Positions 51,021 through 61,693 are shown, numbered from the stretch's first letter. The stretch: DNA of 64,000 bases from CG2-30-51-40 sp041753575 (GCA_041753575.1 JBGSUA010000099.1:1-64000), one strand, 5' to 3'. Numbers and translations: made by a program. The notes: generated by a model from the letters alone, not told the origin.

Positions 51021-51929
51021 ATGAAGATATCCTGCATTATACATACTCGCAATTCAGGCGAAACGATTCAGCGCGCAGTCGCCTCGGTTGCCTGGGCGGA
51101 CGAGTTGATTGTAATTGATATGGAAAGCACCGACAACACCCTCGATATTATAAGCCGGCATAACGCTAAGATCTTCCACCACCAGATTGCCCCGAGGGTT
51201 GACGGAATAAGGAATTTGTTTCTTGATAAAGCAAAAAATGAATGGATTATTGTTCTTGATTCAGACGAATACCTTCCCGATGACGCAGAGGACAACATAA
51301 AAAGTCTTCTTAATAAGTATCACAGCAAGTTTGACGCCTTTGCCATTCCCCGATTCAATAGGATTGCCGGCCAAATCATGCGGGGAAGTGGCTGGTATCC
51401 GGACCATCAGATCAGGCTTTTCAGAAAGGGGTGCGTCAAGTGGCCTGACGCAATCCATAGAATGCCGGAGGTCGTCACCGGCGCGAATCGCCTTCTTGAG
51501 CTGAGCCCCCCTGACTGCCTGCATATCCACCACCTAAACTACAAAGACGTCCACAGCTTCATACGAAGACAGATTGAGTATGCCTTAGAAGACGTCTATG
51601 ACCCTGACCCGGCGAATTTTGATTTCTCTGACTACATCGCCAGAGCTTATGAAAACCTTGCCCTTCACAACGATCCTGAAACCGACGGGGACCTTTCCCA
51701 TGCTTTGTCCCTTTTGATGGCATGGGATGCGGTTGTGAGAGGGATCCTGCATTGGGAACGCCTTGATCCCAGACCCTCTTTAGGTTATCTAAGGGCGTTA
51801 CCTTTAGCGCTTCAGAAAGTTCCAAGGAGAAAGATCTTTTTTCGAAAACTTAGGCTCAGACATTATGCAACTGCCTATGTAGTCCGTAGGCTGATTTCCA
51901 TCGCAAAAGCCATTATTAGACTTAAATAG
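51021..51929 (+). CDS. Family 2 glycosyltransferase (WaaE/KdtX-like)
   Basis: 302 residues. N-terminal KISCIIHTRNSGETIQRAVA, SVAWADELIVIDMESTDNTL, then EWIIVLDSDEYLPDDAED, and RGSGWYPDHQIRLFRKG: the core of LPS beta-1,4-glucosyltransferase (WaaE/KdtX) relatives. The C-terminal 110 residues are helical and basic. Separated from the previous gene by 81 bases with no gene. Converges on the ABC exporter. Confidence 0.86.
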   Translation: MKISCIIHTRNSGETIQRAVASVAWADELIVIDMESTDNTLDIISRHNAKIFHHQIAPRVDGIRNLFLDKAKNEWIIVLDSDEYLPDDAEDNIKSLLNKYHSKFDAFAIPRFNRIAGQIMRGSGWYPDHQIRLFRKGCVKWPDAIHRMPEVVTGANRLLELSPPDCLHIHHLNYKDVHSFIRRQIEYALEDVYDPDPANFDFSDYIARAYENLALHNDPETDGDLSHALSLLMAWDAVVRGILHWERLDPRPSLGYLRALPLALQKVPRRKIFFRKLRLRHYATAYVVRRLISIAKAIIRLK

Positions 51930-51937
51930 ATTACCCC

Positions 51938-53749
51938 TTACTTTAATACCCTGGTTTGAAATAGGGTCTGATAAAGCGGGCTGACTGAATAGAGATATTC
52001 ATGGGTACCACAGCCGACAAGACGCCCCCTGTCCAGGAGCAGCACTTGATCAGCCATTGAGATAGTAGAGAAACGATGTGCAACAACAATGACTGTAAGA
52101 AATCCCTTCAGCTTTGAAAGGGTTTTCTGGATTGCAGTCTCTGATTCCGAATCCAGCGCACTTGTCGGCTCATCAAGCACGAGTATTTCAGGTTCTGTTG
52201 CCAACGCGCAGGCAATTGTAAGACGCTGTTTCTGGCCTTGCGATAGCCTGCACCCGCGCTCCCCAACTACTGAGTCCAACCCATTGTCAAGAGCCTCGAC
52301 AACTTCAATACAATGAGCGACACGCAGGAGCTCCCTAATCCTGTTCTCTGAAAGCGGTTCGCTCAGGCCAAAATTTATGTTGTTGCGAATGCTGTCATGA
52401 AATAGTAGGGGCTCCTGGGGAACATAGGCTATCTTTCTCCGCAGGCTTGAAAGATGATAATCAGGCAATGGAATATCATCCAGTCTAATATCTCCGCCTT
52501 GATGCCTGTAAAATCCGACGAGCAGACCCAGAATGGTTGTCTTACCTGCGCCGGAGCGCCCGACGACCGCCGAGATGCAGCCTCGTGGAATGAAAAAACT
52601 AAGCTCATTTAGCTGAAAGGCCGATGCGAATCCGCGAGGATATCGAAAGGAAACCCTTTCAAAGGTAATTCCCTTTTTCAGCCGATGAAGAGTAAGTCTT
52701 CCGTTTGAGACCTCACGGCTCTCATCAGCCTTCTTGAGCAGAGCTTTCATCTCATTAAGACTCGCGATACATCCATGCATATGCGCCCACATGGAATTCA
52801 TGAGCGTCAACTGTGGGACAAGGCGCGTTACGACGAACATGAAAACTCCCAGCTCAGCAAGGCTGATCTCCAATCGAATAATCGCGACATATAATATGAA
52901 AAAAGCTGCGAGTACGAGAACAGGATAAATTCCTATTTCTACAAGTATTCTAAGACGCTCAATTCTGTAGCAATCATCCATGATCGTACTTACGTCAGTG
53001 CTGAGTATTTGCGAAATACGGGATTCCATTGCACGCATCTTTATTCGGATCAAGCCGTTGAAATAATCAATAATGCGTTCAGCAAACCCTTTGTTCCTTT
53101 CATAGACCGAAGCGCTGAAAGCGTTGGCCAACCCCCCCTGACGTTTGAATATGTAACCGACTCCGGCAAAAATCGGTAGCGTGTAAAAGGCCAGAAACGG
53201 TGAAAGAAAGAAAAGAAGGATCAGATATAGTAAGAGGAGCATGCCGGCATTCAAGAAGACAATGCGGCTTACAACGGCTTCAGCAGCCCTGTTGGATTCT
53301 ACGGTGAGGATGTTAAACAGTTCTCCTCTGTCATGGGTTGCCATGAAGGTCATGTCGCTTTCAAGGAAATGCTTGACGCCTCGCTTTCGCATCTCTCCGG
53401 TAACGGCGAATTTGATCCTTTCCACGCGAATATCGCGGGCATATTGAAGGGCGGACCGTATCACCAGCGCCAGGAAAGCGCTGGCAAGCAGCAAAACCAG
53501 GACAAAACTTTTCTCCTGAATATGCAGAACTTCGATTATTTGATCCAGAATCCGCCCTCTTAGGGACGCAGTCTCATAAGATCCTGTTTCTGCGAATTCC
53601 AAGATAGGCAGCAACATCGCAATTCCAAGTCCTTCAAAGATAGCAAATCCTATGGTAAGTGTGGTTAAGAATGCCAAGTTTTTCTTAGTACCAAATCCGG
53701 CATCAATATCAAGGCTTTCTTGATATTTTATTTTAGTAGCTCTTTTCAT
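51938..53749 (-). CDS. ABC exporter/flippase, half-size (MsbA/PglK-like)
   Basis: 603 residues: an N-terminal six-helix exporter domain (about 25-320) and an ATPase domain. Walker A VVGRSGAGKTTILGLLVGFY, Q-loop YVPQEPLLFHDSIRNNINFG, signature RLSQGQKQRLTIACAL, Walker B ILVLDEPTSALDSESE, switch VAHRFSTISMA. Likely flips lipid-linked oligosaccharide or exports glycan in this island (PglK role). Upstream 53750-54015 is AT-rich and shows no gene. Confidence 0.87.
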   Translation of the reverse strand: MKRATKIKYQESLDIDAGFGTKKNLAFLTTLTIGFAIFEGLGIAMLLPILEFAETGSYETASLRGRILDQIIEVLHIQEKSFVLVLLLASAFLALVIRSALQYARDIRVERIKFAVTGEMRKRGVKHFLESDMTFMATHDRGELFNILTVESNRAAEAVVSRIVFLNAGMLLLLYLILLFFLSPFLAFYTLPIFAGVGYIFKRQGGLANAFSASVYERNKGFAERIIDYFNGLIRIKMRAMESRISQILSTDVSTIMDDCYRIERLRILVEIGIYPVLVLAAFFILYVAIIRLEISLAELGVFMFVVTRLVPQLTLMNSMWAHMHGCIASLNEMKALLKKADESREVSNGRLTLHRLKKGITFERVSFRYPRGFASAFQLNELSFFIPRGCISAVVGRSGAGKTTILGLLVGFYRHQGGDIRLDDIPLPDYHLSSLRRKIAYVPQEPLLFHDSIRNNINFGLSEPLSENRIRELLRVAHCIEVVEALDNGLDSVVGERGCRLSQGQKQRLTIACALATEPEILVLDEPTSALDSESETAIQKTLSKLKGFLTVIVVAHRFSTISMADQVLLLDRGRLVGCGTHEYLYSVSPLYQTLFQTRVLK

Positions 53750-54015
53750 TATGATAAATAACTTTATATTTAATCTAAAATGCTCATCTTATTAATATAG
53801 TGGCATGAACGAATAATTAACTTTCCTGATGAACACCAGACTAATAAAATACCTTTCATCATGACCTCGACCCTTAAACTGCCATAAAACGGATATTATA
53901 TAAGCTCCAATCCACCGTCAAAGGCAGGAGGGCATGTCCCGAGACCAATCCCCTAATATCGTTAGGCTTCTTGATGTCCAATAAGCCCATCAATCCACGT
54001 CTTTCGCCAGCCCGC

Positions 54016-55422
54016 TTAGAAGAGCATACAAGCCAAGTGACTAAAGACTCGCCAGTCACCATAATAGCGATTAATAACGTTAGCAAACACTAAGAAAAGC
54101 GAGATGAGTACGTAGGAGGGCAGGAACAGCGCCAGAAGCTCTTTACCATGAAGAACAATTCTATTTCGGCTATAGAAAACCAAGAAACCTGGAACCGCAA
54201 AAGGAAGAAAATACCGTCCCTGCGCAGGGGAGATCTCCTCCTGCCAGACAGGCGTCCACATAAGATAACAACTTGTTATAATAGTGATAATATTTAAAAC
54301 TGCAACAGAAAGAAGCAGGATGCGTTGTTGCGGGTTTACGCTTATGTCGGGGTTCCCGCTAAACATGATAGTAATCAACATGACACTGCCGTGGATCAGA
54401 TAAAAAAATTGCGGAAGCCGCAGGTCTAGCCACCCGAGAATGCCCATAAAACTTGAACCGTAAAATAGCCAATAATGCCTTATGTTCTCATAACATTTGA
54501 CTAGAAAAGCCCAGGGATGAAGCAAAATCGCGTGTAGCTGCTGGGATGGCATGATTCCCCCGATTTCATAGGGAGCATTGAAAAGATCATTGACGAGATG
54601 ACTCCAGATTATTGAACAGCCAAGTGCAAGACCGCAAATAGACAAACCCCATAAGAGATAGGCATGCGTCGGTCCGATACGACAGCGGGGAATCAGAAAG
54701 TACAAGAAGGTCAAGAGGGAGTAGCCAGGTTTACACAGCGCTAATATTATTGACAGTATCATCAAAATAACTAGATTTATGTGTTTTAGCCTGAATGAGT
54801 CATCAAATGAATACTTAAAAATTTGCGCTGTCAATATCATGGCAACCGCATTCGTCAAAGCATCGGCCGAAAGAGAAGCCATCAGGTGGACATTCATGGG
54901 GCTTAGCGCCGTCAAGAAAAAGACCCATTTATAGAGGGGCGTAATTCGTATTGCCAGGGTAATTATCGCTATGGCGCAAAGAAGATTGCTCATCCGCCCG
55001 GCATACAGCAACAACACAGGGGGAAGTTCCAACCATGCCCCCAATCCGATAGCGGCAGCCTGGGGTAAATAAGGCAATGGGCTATAAATCGCAGTATTTG
55101 AAAAGGCAGTAAACTCCGTCTCATTTACGGCAAGCTCTATGCTTGCCTCCCGGCAAATCCTCTCAAGGGGTATCTTCTTATCCGCATGAAATATGACTCC
55201 CTCAGTGAAAGCAAGCGCAACGCGACCAAGGCTCTTGGGAAGCGTGCCGCCGGTGGCAAGATGTCTTTTTTCGGCAAGTATCTTGCCTGTCGAGATTTGG
55301 TAGCTGCGAAAGAAGTGACTCGGCTCGTCGGGGACATGAAAGGGGGGAAAGGCAAAGGCAAATACCACTCCGCTTAGAAGGGCCAACCAAAAAAAGGATT
55401 TCCAGGGGCAATTTCTCATCAT
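54016..55422 (-). CDS. DUF2142-type polytopic membrane protein
   Basis: 468 residues, about twelve membrane helices. VFAFAFPPFHVPDEPSHFFR near the N-terminus, with the conserved PDEPSHF loop of DUF2142, and NTAIYSPLPYLPQAAAIGLG later. The family resembles GT-C glycosyltransferases that use lipid-linked sugars, so a role in periplasmic glycan modification is likely but not shown. Confidence 0.8.
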   Translation of the reverse strand: MMRNCPWKSFFWLALLSGVVFAFAFPPFHVPDEPSHFFRSYQISTGKILAEKRHLATGGTLPKSLGRVALAFTEGVIFHADKKIPLERICREASIELAVNETEFTAFSNTAIYSPLPYLPQAAAIGLGAWLELPPVLLLYAGRMSNLLCAIAIITLAIRITPLYKWVFFLTALSPMNVHLMASLSADALTNAVAMILTAQIFKYSFDDSFRLKHINLVILMILSIILALCKPGYSLLTFLYFLIPRCRIGPTHAYLLWGLSICGLALGCSIIWSHLVNDLFNAPYEIGGIMPSQQLHAILLHPWAFLVKCYENIRHYWLFYGSSFMGILGWLDLRLPQFFYLIHGSVMLITIMFSGNPDISVNPQQRILLLSVAVLNIITIITSCYLMWTPVWQEEISPAQGRYFLPFAVPGFLVFYSRNRIVLHGKELLALFLPSYVLISLFLVFANVINRYYGDWRVFSHLACMLF

Positions 55423-56080
55423 GGCGCCATTAAATGATAGCCGGTAAGCTGGTAGGTTTTGTTTCGACCGTCACAGAAGCTCCAATGTGTGTTAACACTT
55501 GCATACGGCCTCGACAGCGTGGTGAGCGATACAATTTGCCTACTCGCTTATAATAGTAATCACCGAAGTATGGTCTCTCTGGGTTCTATTAGGTCTCAAA
55601 GAGTATCTTCAACATGCGGGGATTTTTCCGGTCAAGCACTCCGGGGAAAAATTTCATGCTGGTTTTCAAGTGACATAGGCCAAAGAGACCTGGCTGTTTG
55701 CCTCCACCCACAGATGCTTAGCCTTACCCTTGAAGCTCGATGTTAACGGATGCTGAATTTCACTCTCGGAATAATTTGCCGCGTCATTTTAAATATGCTA
55801 CGAAGTCCCCTCATGTGCATCGGCCCTTGCATCGGCCTTCGTTATGTATATCTCTTTCTGGGGGCCTTTACGCTAAAGCGGAACTACTACAGATGCTCCA
55901 GCATGCGAACCGATTTATTACTTAAGGCTAATCTGGCTTGTCCTATATATGCTTATCACTGCTAATTTGACAAGACTGAATCGTTTTAAATACAGTAAGG
56001 CCCGAAAAGGCACGTTGTTTCTTTATAGAGGCTTGGATGGAAATTAGATTATTTTCAATTGTCTTGGGTACGAAGAAAGG
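55423..56080. other. Non-coding gap in the polysaccharide island
   Basis: 658 bases between divergent genes. Several short open frames occur (up to 95 codons) without ribosome sites or recognisable domains. No JUMPstart element was found. It probably holds the promoters for the DUF2142 gene (minus) and for the decarboxylase gene (plus). Confidence 0.4.
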
Positions 56081-57049
56081 ATGCAGATCAGGAAGCGCAT
56101 TATGGTGACAGGGGGAGCAGGGTTTCTGGGCTCCCACCTATGCGAAAAACTCCTTGCGAAGGGCTTTGATGTCCTTTGTGTGGATAACTTTTTCACTGGA
56201 ACAAAGAGCAATATTATAAACCTGTTAGGCGACCCTTATTTTGAGCTGCTCAGGCACGACATAACATTTCCGCTGTATGTAGAGGTTGATGAAATCTACA
56301 ACCTTGCATGTCCTGCATCCCCAATCCATTATCAGAATGATCCGGTCCAGACAACCAAGGTTTGCGTGCATGGTTCGATAAATATGCTGGGCCTTGCCAA
56401 GAGACTAAAATGTAAGATTCTTCAGGCATCAACATCAGAGGTTTATGGCGATCCGGAGATCCATCCCCAACCCGAATCATATAGGGGCAATGTCAATCCA
56501 ATAGGGCCGCGGTCATGTTACGATGAGGGCAAACGATGCGCTGAGACATTGTTTTTTGACTATAACAGGCAACACCAAGTGCCCATCAAGATTGCCAGGA
56601 TCTTCAACACATATGGCCCTCGTATGCATCCCGACGATGGAAGGGTTGTCTCAAACTTCATCGTCCAGGCTTTGCTTAACAGGCCCATAACTATCTATGG
56701 TGAAGGCCTGCAGACCCGCTCGTTTTGTTATGTTGACGATTTGATCGAAGGGCTGATAAAGCTCATGGAGACCGACAGTGCATTAACAGGCCCGATAAAC
56801 ATCGGAAACCCTGAGGAGACTTCAATAATTGATCTTGCCGGAGCCATCATTGATATTATCGGTTCAAGGTCCGGATTTGTTTTCAAGTCACTTCCCATAG
56901 ACGACCCGAGAAGGAGATGCCCGAATATCACTGCTGCGCGTACCTCGCTTGATTGGATGCCTAAAACCCCCTTGAGAGAGGGACTAAGCAAGACAATAGA
57001 ATATTTTGATGATTTGCTCAAAGGTGACTTTTTGCCGGCCTGCTCCTAG
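56081..57049 (+). CDS. UDP-glucuronate decarboxylase (UDP-xylose synthase)
   Basis: 322 residues, extended SDR. NAD site VTGGAGFLGSHLCEKL, catalytic TSEVYGDPEIHPQ and YDEGKR (Y-x3-K), and the UXS marks NLACPASPIHYQNDPVQTTK and NPIGPRSCYDEGKRCAETLF. Converts UDP-glucuronate to UDP-xylose, thus supplying a pentose donor for the transferases around it. Start ATG 56081 right after AAGAAAGG. Confidence 0.92.
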   Translation: MQIRKRIMVTGGAGFLGSHLCEKLLAKGFDVLCVDNFFTGTKSNIINLLGDPYFELLRHDITFPLYVEVDEIYNLACPASPIHYQNDPVQTTKVCVHGSINMLGLAKRLKCKILQASTSEVYGDPEIHPQPESYRGNVNPIGPRSCYDEGKRCAETLFFDYNRQHQVPIKIARIFNTYGPRMHPDDGRVVSNFIVQALLNRPITIYGEGLQTRSFCYVDDLIEGLIKLMETDSALTGPINIGNPEETSIIDLAGAIIDIIGSRSGFVFKSLPIDDPRRRCPNITAARTSLDWMPKTPLREGLSKTIEYFDDLLKGDFLPACS

Positions 57050-57089
57050 GAAGCTTGGAGAGGTTCAATACCTAACTGTAAGAAACATC

Positions 57090-58046
57090 ATGAAATCAGA
57101 TCCTCTATGCATTGCCTTTACTATCAATGATCACTTCGGGATGCAGGTTGCCGTTACACTTTATTCCCTTCTTTTATATGCAAGCCCTGAGTGTTCATAC
57201 AGTATCTTCATCCTTGGAAATGGCATACGAAAAGAGACTCGAGTGAAGATAGAGGCGATAGTTTCTAGATTCCCTAATATCAACTCTGTTGCTTGGCTCG
57301 ATGCAGCTCATATCAATCTCTCCGCTCTTCCCAGGACCAGAGCCACCCATTTCTCGCCAGAAGTTTATCTCAGACTTTTTCTGCCTGAAGTTATCCCTGC
57401 ATCCGTTAATAGGTTACTTTATCTGGACGCGGATGTGCTTGTAGAGGCAGATATCGCTGAGCTCTTTTCCGTTCCCATGAGCGACAATACAATCCTTGCG
57501 GTTCGCGATTTTGGCTTTCACGACCTGGCAACCGGACTGCCTTTGGCGATCAAGAAACTTGGATCTAATCCAGATAGCCCTTATTTCAATTCAGGCGTCA
57601 TGATGATGGATATAAAAAGATGGAGAAGCCGCGGCTATTTTAATCTCGCACTACTGTTTATGGAGAAGTTCAAGGATGATGTCCAATGGGGAGACCAAGA
57701 TGTGCTAAACGCGCTCTTGGTGGATGACTGGGGACCACTTGACGAAATGTGGAATGTCCAACTTGCCGCCTGCCTGAACTACGCGGGGTGGATGAATTCC
57801 AGCTTCAAGAAGGCGCTTGCGGGACGGGTGCATGCACTAATAGACCCTCCGTGTGTCCTCCATTTTGTTGGGCCCTGGAAACCCTGGCTGCCAGGACTTG
57901 ATAACAGGCTCCAGAAACGCTATTTTTTTTACTTGAGTAGAAGCGGCTGGTTCAATCCATTGCAGTTCTGTTTATGGTATATTAATTGGTTCTTTAGAGG
58001 CCTATTTTCTCTTATTTTACATATGAACAACAAAACTTTAGAATAA
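57090..58046 (+). CDS. Family 8 glycosyltransferase
   Basis: 318 residues from ATG 57090 (open frame reaches 57006). Family marks: CIAFTINDHFGMQVAVTLYS, LFLPEVIPASVNRLLYLDAD (DxD in LYLDADVLVEADIAEL), PYFNSGVMMMDIKRW, WGDQDVLNALL, and the late HFVGPWKPW. Retaining transferase, LPS glucosyl/galactosyl-type (GspA/WaaJ-like). Follows the UXS gene closely and ends in a hydrophobic C-terminus. Confidence 0.88.
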   Translation: MKSDPLCIAFTINDHFGMQVAVTLYSLLLYASPECSYSIFILGNGIRKETRVKIEAIVSRFPNINSVAWLDAAHINLSALPRTRATHFSPEVYLRLFLPEVIPASVNRLLYLDADVLVEADIAELFSVPMSDNTILAVRDFGFHDLATGLPLAIKKLGSNPDSPYFNSGVMMMDIKRWRSRGYFNLALLFMEKFKDDVQWGDQDVLNALLVDDWGPLDEMWNVQLAACLNYAGWMNSSFKKALAGRVHALIDPPCVLHFVGPWKPWLPGLDNRLQKRYFFYLSRSGWFNPLQFCLWYINWFFRGLFSLILHMNNKTLE

Positions 58047-58196
58047 CTTTAATTTTATAATATTATTTGTATTAAGATATTTTATATTATGAATGATTTA
58101 ATAATGCCAAGATCGTTGTTTATTAGCATATTTGTTTCTATATTTTTTCTAATAATTACTAATGTTTGCAGTGAATGCCTTTTTGCTATTATATGA
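58047..58196. other. Very AT-rich spacer
   Basis: 150 bases, mostly A/T (runs such as TTTTATAATATTATTTG), in front of the next transferase. It lacks a clear gene or terminator. May contain a promoter (TATTAT, TATAAT-like boxes). Confidence 0.35.
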
Positions 58197-59090
58197 ATGT
58201 CTTTTATGTTAACTAATAAGCATATTGCAGTTATTATAGTAACCTGGAATAATTATCTAGCAACTTGCCGTTGTATCCGTTCCATTCAGCAGGTGGCGTA
58301 TACTAAATTTGATGTGATAGTAGTGGACAACGACTCAAAAGATGGCTCTTCAAGTCTCTTAAGAAAGGACTTCCCTAACATCACCATAATCACTATGAGC
58401 AGAAATGCCGGTTTTGCTTCAGGGGCCAATGCTGGGATTCGCCGCGCACTCAAAGGTGCGTATGACTTCTTGTGGATATTAAATAACGATGTCGTTGTTG
58501 AGCCGGCTTCTCTTTCATCACTTGTGAATGGAATGGAGCATGACGAGCGGATAGGGATGGTTGGTTCTGTTTTAGTTGAAACTATCAAGGATGAACAAGT
58601 GATGGTGAGAGGCGGCAGAGTTAATTTTTTTACCGGCATACCATCTAATCACAAGAATAATTGCTCTGAAGAGCTAGAATTTATCAAAGGGGCAAGTATC
58701 CTGCTCAGATCCGAAGCCATTAGAGAGGTGGGGCTTTTTGACGAATCGTATTTCTTGTACTGGGAAGATACCGATTTGGCCTTCAGACTGAGGTCACACG
58801 GATGGAAACTGCTTATTGCAGAAGACTCCATTGTAATACACTGCGGACATGGTTCGTTGAAATATATGAGCCCGGAGTGGGATTATCATTTCACTCGTTC
58901 ATCAATACTCTTTTTTCTCAGACACGCACCCTTCCCTCCAATCCCTATAGCCGTAAGCGTAAGCGGCAGAATGATAATGAGGGTGCTCCAAAGGAGATGG
59001 CCCAACGCACGGGCGCTGGTAGACGCTGTTCTGAAGACCATTTGTGATTTGCATGCAGCTCGACGGGACACTAGACGCCGATGCGAATAG
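58197..59090 (+). CDS. Family 2 glycosyltransferase
   Basis: 297 residues. IAVIIVTWNNYLATCRCIRS, VIVVDNDSKDGSSSLLRKDF, NAGFASGANAGIRRAL, LWILNNDVVVEPASLSSLV, and KGASILLRSEAIREVGLFDE, then YFLYWEDTDLAFRLRSHGW. A second ATG at 58206 is possible. Its tail overlaps the next gene by 10 bases. Rhamnosyl- or other hexosyltransferase of unknown specificity. Confidence 0.88.
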   Translation: MSFMLTNKHIAVIIVTWNNYLATCRCIRSIQQVAYTKFDVIVVDNDSKDGSSSLLRKDFPNITIITMSRNAGFASGANAGIRRALKGAYDFLWILNNDVVVEPASLSSLVNGMEHDERIGMVGSVLVETIKDEQVMVRGGRVNFFTGIPSNHKNNCSEELEFIKGASILLRSEAIREVGLFDESYFLYWEDTDLAFRLRSHGWKLLIAEDSIVIHCGHGSLKYMSPEWDYHFTRSSILFFLRHAPFPPIPIAVSVSGRMIMRVLQRRWPNARALVDAVLKTICDLHAARRDTRRRCE

Positions 59091-60298
59091 AATCATCACT
59101 TCAGAAAAGATTACATTGTCTTCTATTAGATCCATTATGCTTTAGTCCATTTTATGATTTCAACCTGTTATGTCATCTTGTCGGCAGGGGGTGGCACATA
59201 GAATGGATCACATCAAAGTTTCCTTTTGAAGCGCTACCAGCCTGCAGGGATGTTCTAATAAAACCATTTTTCTTTTCACAATTTCCAGTCGCATGGCTGC
59301 TTGCAAGAAATGCCATAGCATATCGGCAGTTGTTGCGCGGTACTGTAAAAATGATATTTTATCCGATCGAAATGTTAAGATTTAGTAATTACTTGACATC
59401 CTTTCCGCCGGGGATAGTGCATATTCAGTGGGCTAACCTGCCATGGCTGGATCGCATATTATGGTGCAATTGGAAAAGCAGGGGTTGGAAACTTGTTTAT
59501 ACGGCTCATGATCCTCTCCCATTAAAGGGAACCACACCCCAGTTTTTTTCGGTTCAGAAGGATTTGTTACATTCGTTAGATGCTGTTGTTGTGCATAGCC
59601 GTAAGGGCAGAGAGCAAATTATGCGGCAAGGATTTGAGTCAGAGAGAATCTACGTTTGTAAAATGGGTCCGACCTTGCTCACAGATATGAAGCCCGTTGC
59701 ACGCGATGCAGCTAATCGTCAATTAGGATTGCCTGACAACCAATTGAACATTCTCTTCTTTGGCTTTATTAAGCCTTATAAAGGGCTGGATAATTTACTG
59801 AGAAGTCTATCGTTGCTTTGTAAGGTTTCCCCTGGAGTCTGTCTTATTGTCGCAGGCAAGTTAATGGAACCTTTCTCCCGTTATCAGAAGATAATAGATA
59901 CACTTAGGCCGACTCCACGTATCATTTGGAATCCGGACTTTATCCCTAGCGATAGCATCCCTCTATATTTTTCCGTAGCTGATGTCGTGGTTGCGCCTTA
60001 TCATCAGGGATCCTCCAGCTCAGTGATTGATCTGGCCCACTATTTTAATAAACCCGTTGTCGCCACCAACGTAGGAGGCCTGCCGGAGCAAATTGATACG
60101 GATTACGGGGATACATTGATACCTCCGGGATCACCCGGTCTTCTTGCACAAGCAATCATGGATGTATTCAAAAGACAACGAGAAAGGAAAAATACATTTG
60201 AAGCCAGATTACATCCTTTCGATTTCTTCAAATCACAATGGGATGCTATTGCAGCATTTCATGAGAAAATCTATAATGAGATTAGCCAGTTTTCATGA
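59081..60298 (+). CDS. Family 4 glycosyltransferase
   Basis: 405 residues, GT-B. Rossmann N-half with VYTAHDPLPLKGTTPQF and VVVHSRKGREQIMRQGF; C-half with NILFFGFIKPYKGLDNLLRS and VVAPYHQGSSSSVIDLAHYF, NKPVVATNVGGLPEQID, the donor-binding region. Overlaps the upstream GT2 gene. Ends 128 bases before the converging membrane protein. Confidence 0.88.
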   Translation: MRIESSLQKRLHCLLLDPLCFSPFYDFNLLCHLVGRGWHIEWITSKFPFEALPACRDVLIKPFFFSQFPVAWLLARNAIAYRQLLRGTVKMIFYPIEMLRFSNYLTSFPPGIVHIQWANLPWLDRILWCNWKSRGWKLVYTAHDPLPLKGTTPQFFSVQKDLLHSLDAVVVHSRKGREQIMRQGFESERIYVCKMGPTLLTDMKPVARDAANRQLGLPDNQLNILFFGFIKPYKGLDNLLRSLSLLCKVSPGVCLIVAGKLMEPFSRYQKIIDTLRPTPRIIWNPDFIPSDSIPLYFSVADVVVAPYHQGSSSSVIDLAHYFNKPVVATNVGGLPEQIDTDYGDTLIPPGSPGLLAQAIMDVFKRQRERKNTFEARLHPFDFFKSQWDAIAAFHEKIYNEISQFS

Positions 60299-60426
60299 AG
60301 CTTCATTCCTCTAGATTCCTCTCAGATATACTGGCTTGATCTTGGGCACCCCAAGCCATGGCTTTACAGCGTCATGCGTCAATCTGATCTCATGAAGTTC
60401 GTCCGGTTCCTTGGTTGATCGGACTC

Positions 60427-61620
60427 TCAATGTAAGAATTCAGTTCCTTCAGTGTAGATCAACTGCAGGATTATCCGCAATGACACTGCAAGAATAGATA
60501 CCAATATAATCAATTTATCTCTAGTAGAGGGCTCCGATGTCATGCATTGAAGCCCGGCCAACAACAATAGCGTGGAAAACGGGCGTGTGTAACCTAGGGG
60601 AATCCGCCAAAATGTTACATTGTTAACTACAATACCTAGCAATACATGCAGTCCTGCTGACAAGGTTATCGGCGACAATTGAAATTTCCATAAATTCCGC
60701 AAAGCCATAAAAAAAAGAACGAGCATTCCGAGGATCGAAACCCGGTCAAAGAAGCGAACCCAGAAAAGGATATGATCAGAACGGGCAAATGTTTCCGGCT
60801 CCAGGAATGCGTGGATGATTCCGGTGGCGGGTTGACTTACTAGCCATGTCGGCACAACAGATGAAGCACCTGGCATGGCACAATGGATATAAGCGTACCA
60901 TATGCCGGCAGGTATCACTGCTGTGGCATAGAGGATTCCGTTCCGGTACTCACCTCTGATAAGGAACCATAAACACAATCCTGCTGTCAGTATCAATCCT
61001 GTTTCTCTGCACAACGCGGATAAAATCAGAGTAATATAAATGCCCACATGGCATCCGGAACGCCAGAAGAATGCAAAAGCGGTTGTCAGGGCTAACAGAG
61101 CGATTTCTCCGGTCATCATCCATAAGGAGATAACCGTTCCAGGGAGAACCATAAATACCGGTCCCCAAGCAGGGTGGCCGTTCCCGAGCATAGCCCATTT
61201 GCTCAAAAAGAGAGAACCAAAGAACAGACACAATAGGACAACCAAATAGTAGGCCGCATCAATCCACTTTTCCTTCCCGAAAGCAATCAGGTACGAAATG
61301 CCTGGAACAAATATCCTGCTGTATCTGATGGCGGGACTATCAACATGTTTCCAGAATCCCTTTGTGCCCAGTGGGTCATGAGCAACATAACGGTAAAACT
61401 GACCGTCATAACCTGGACTACCTTTGAATACATAGGTGTATTCTTCAAATCCACCCGCTAATGTGAATCTGTCGCCGGTACGAAACAGAGCGGTCCAGTT
61501 TCCTCCGTAATTGACAGTGACAAGAAAAAACTGTCCCGTCAGTCCTATAAAAACACTCAGGATAGCCCATAAATAGGGCGAATGAGCTATTCGTCCCGTA
61601 TTAAGAAGAGTGTCTTTCAA
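60427..61620 (-). CDS. Polytopic membrane protein, GT-C-like glycopolymer protein
   Basis: 397 residues with about ten membrane helices. The large first extracytoplasmic loop contains GSPGYDGQFYRYVAHDPL and SPAIRYSRIFVPGISYLIA, as in the AZOBR_p60025-type cell-surface glycopolymer proteins and related DPM-dependent-like GT-C proteins. Likely takes part in surface glycan assembly; activity not shown. Confidence 0.72.
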   Translation of the reverse strand: MKDTLLNTGRIAHSPYLWAILSVFIGLTGQFFLVTVNYGGNWTALFRTGDRFTLAGGFEEYTYVFKGSPGYDGQFYRYVAHDPLGTKGFWKHVDSPAIRYSRIFVPGISYLIAFGKEKWIDAAYYLVVLLCLFFGSLFLSKWAMLGNGHPAWGPVFMVLPGTVISLWMMTGEIALLALTTAFAFFWRSGCHVGIYITLILSALCRETGLILTAGLCLWFLIRGEYRNGILYATAVIPAGIWYAYIHCAMPGASSVVPTWLVSQPATGIIHAFLEPETFARSDHILFWVRFFDRVSILGMLVLFFMALRNLWKFQLSPITLSAGLHVLLGIVVNNVTFWRIPLGYTRPFSTLLLLAGLQCMTSEPSTRDKLIILVSILAVSLRIILQLIYTEGTEFLH

Positions 61621-61693
61621 TATGTTCTTATACTTTCTTAGGATATCTTAGGAAGTTCAACTTGATATGCCTCAAACTGAAACTGCACTCAGC

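Noticed and set aside
55459..55965. Three overlapping short frames (up to 95 codons) in the gap before the decarboxylase gene.
   Set aside because: No ribosome sites, no recognisable domains; they overlap each other in different frames.
60340..60360. CTTGGG-CAC-CCCAAG hairpin between converging genes.
   Set aside because: Short stem without a T-run; too weak to call a terminator.
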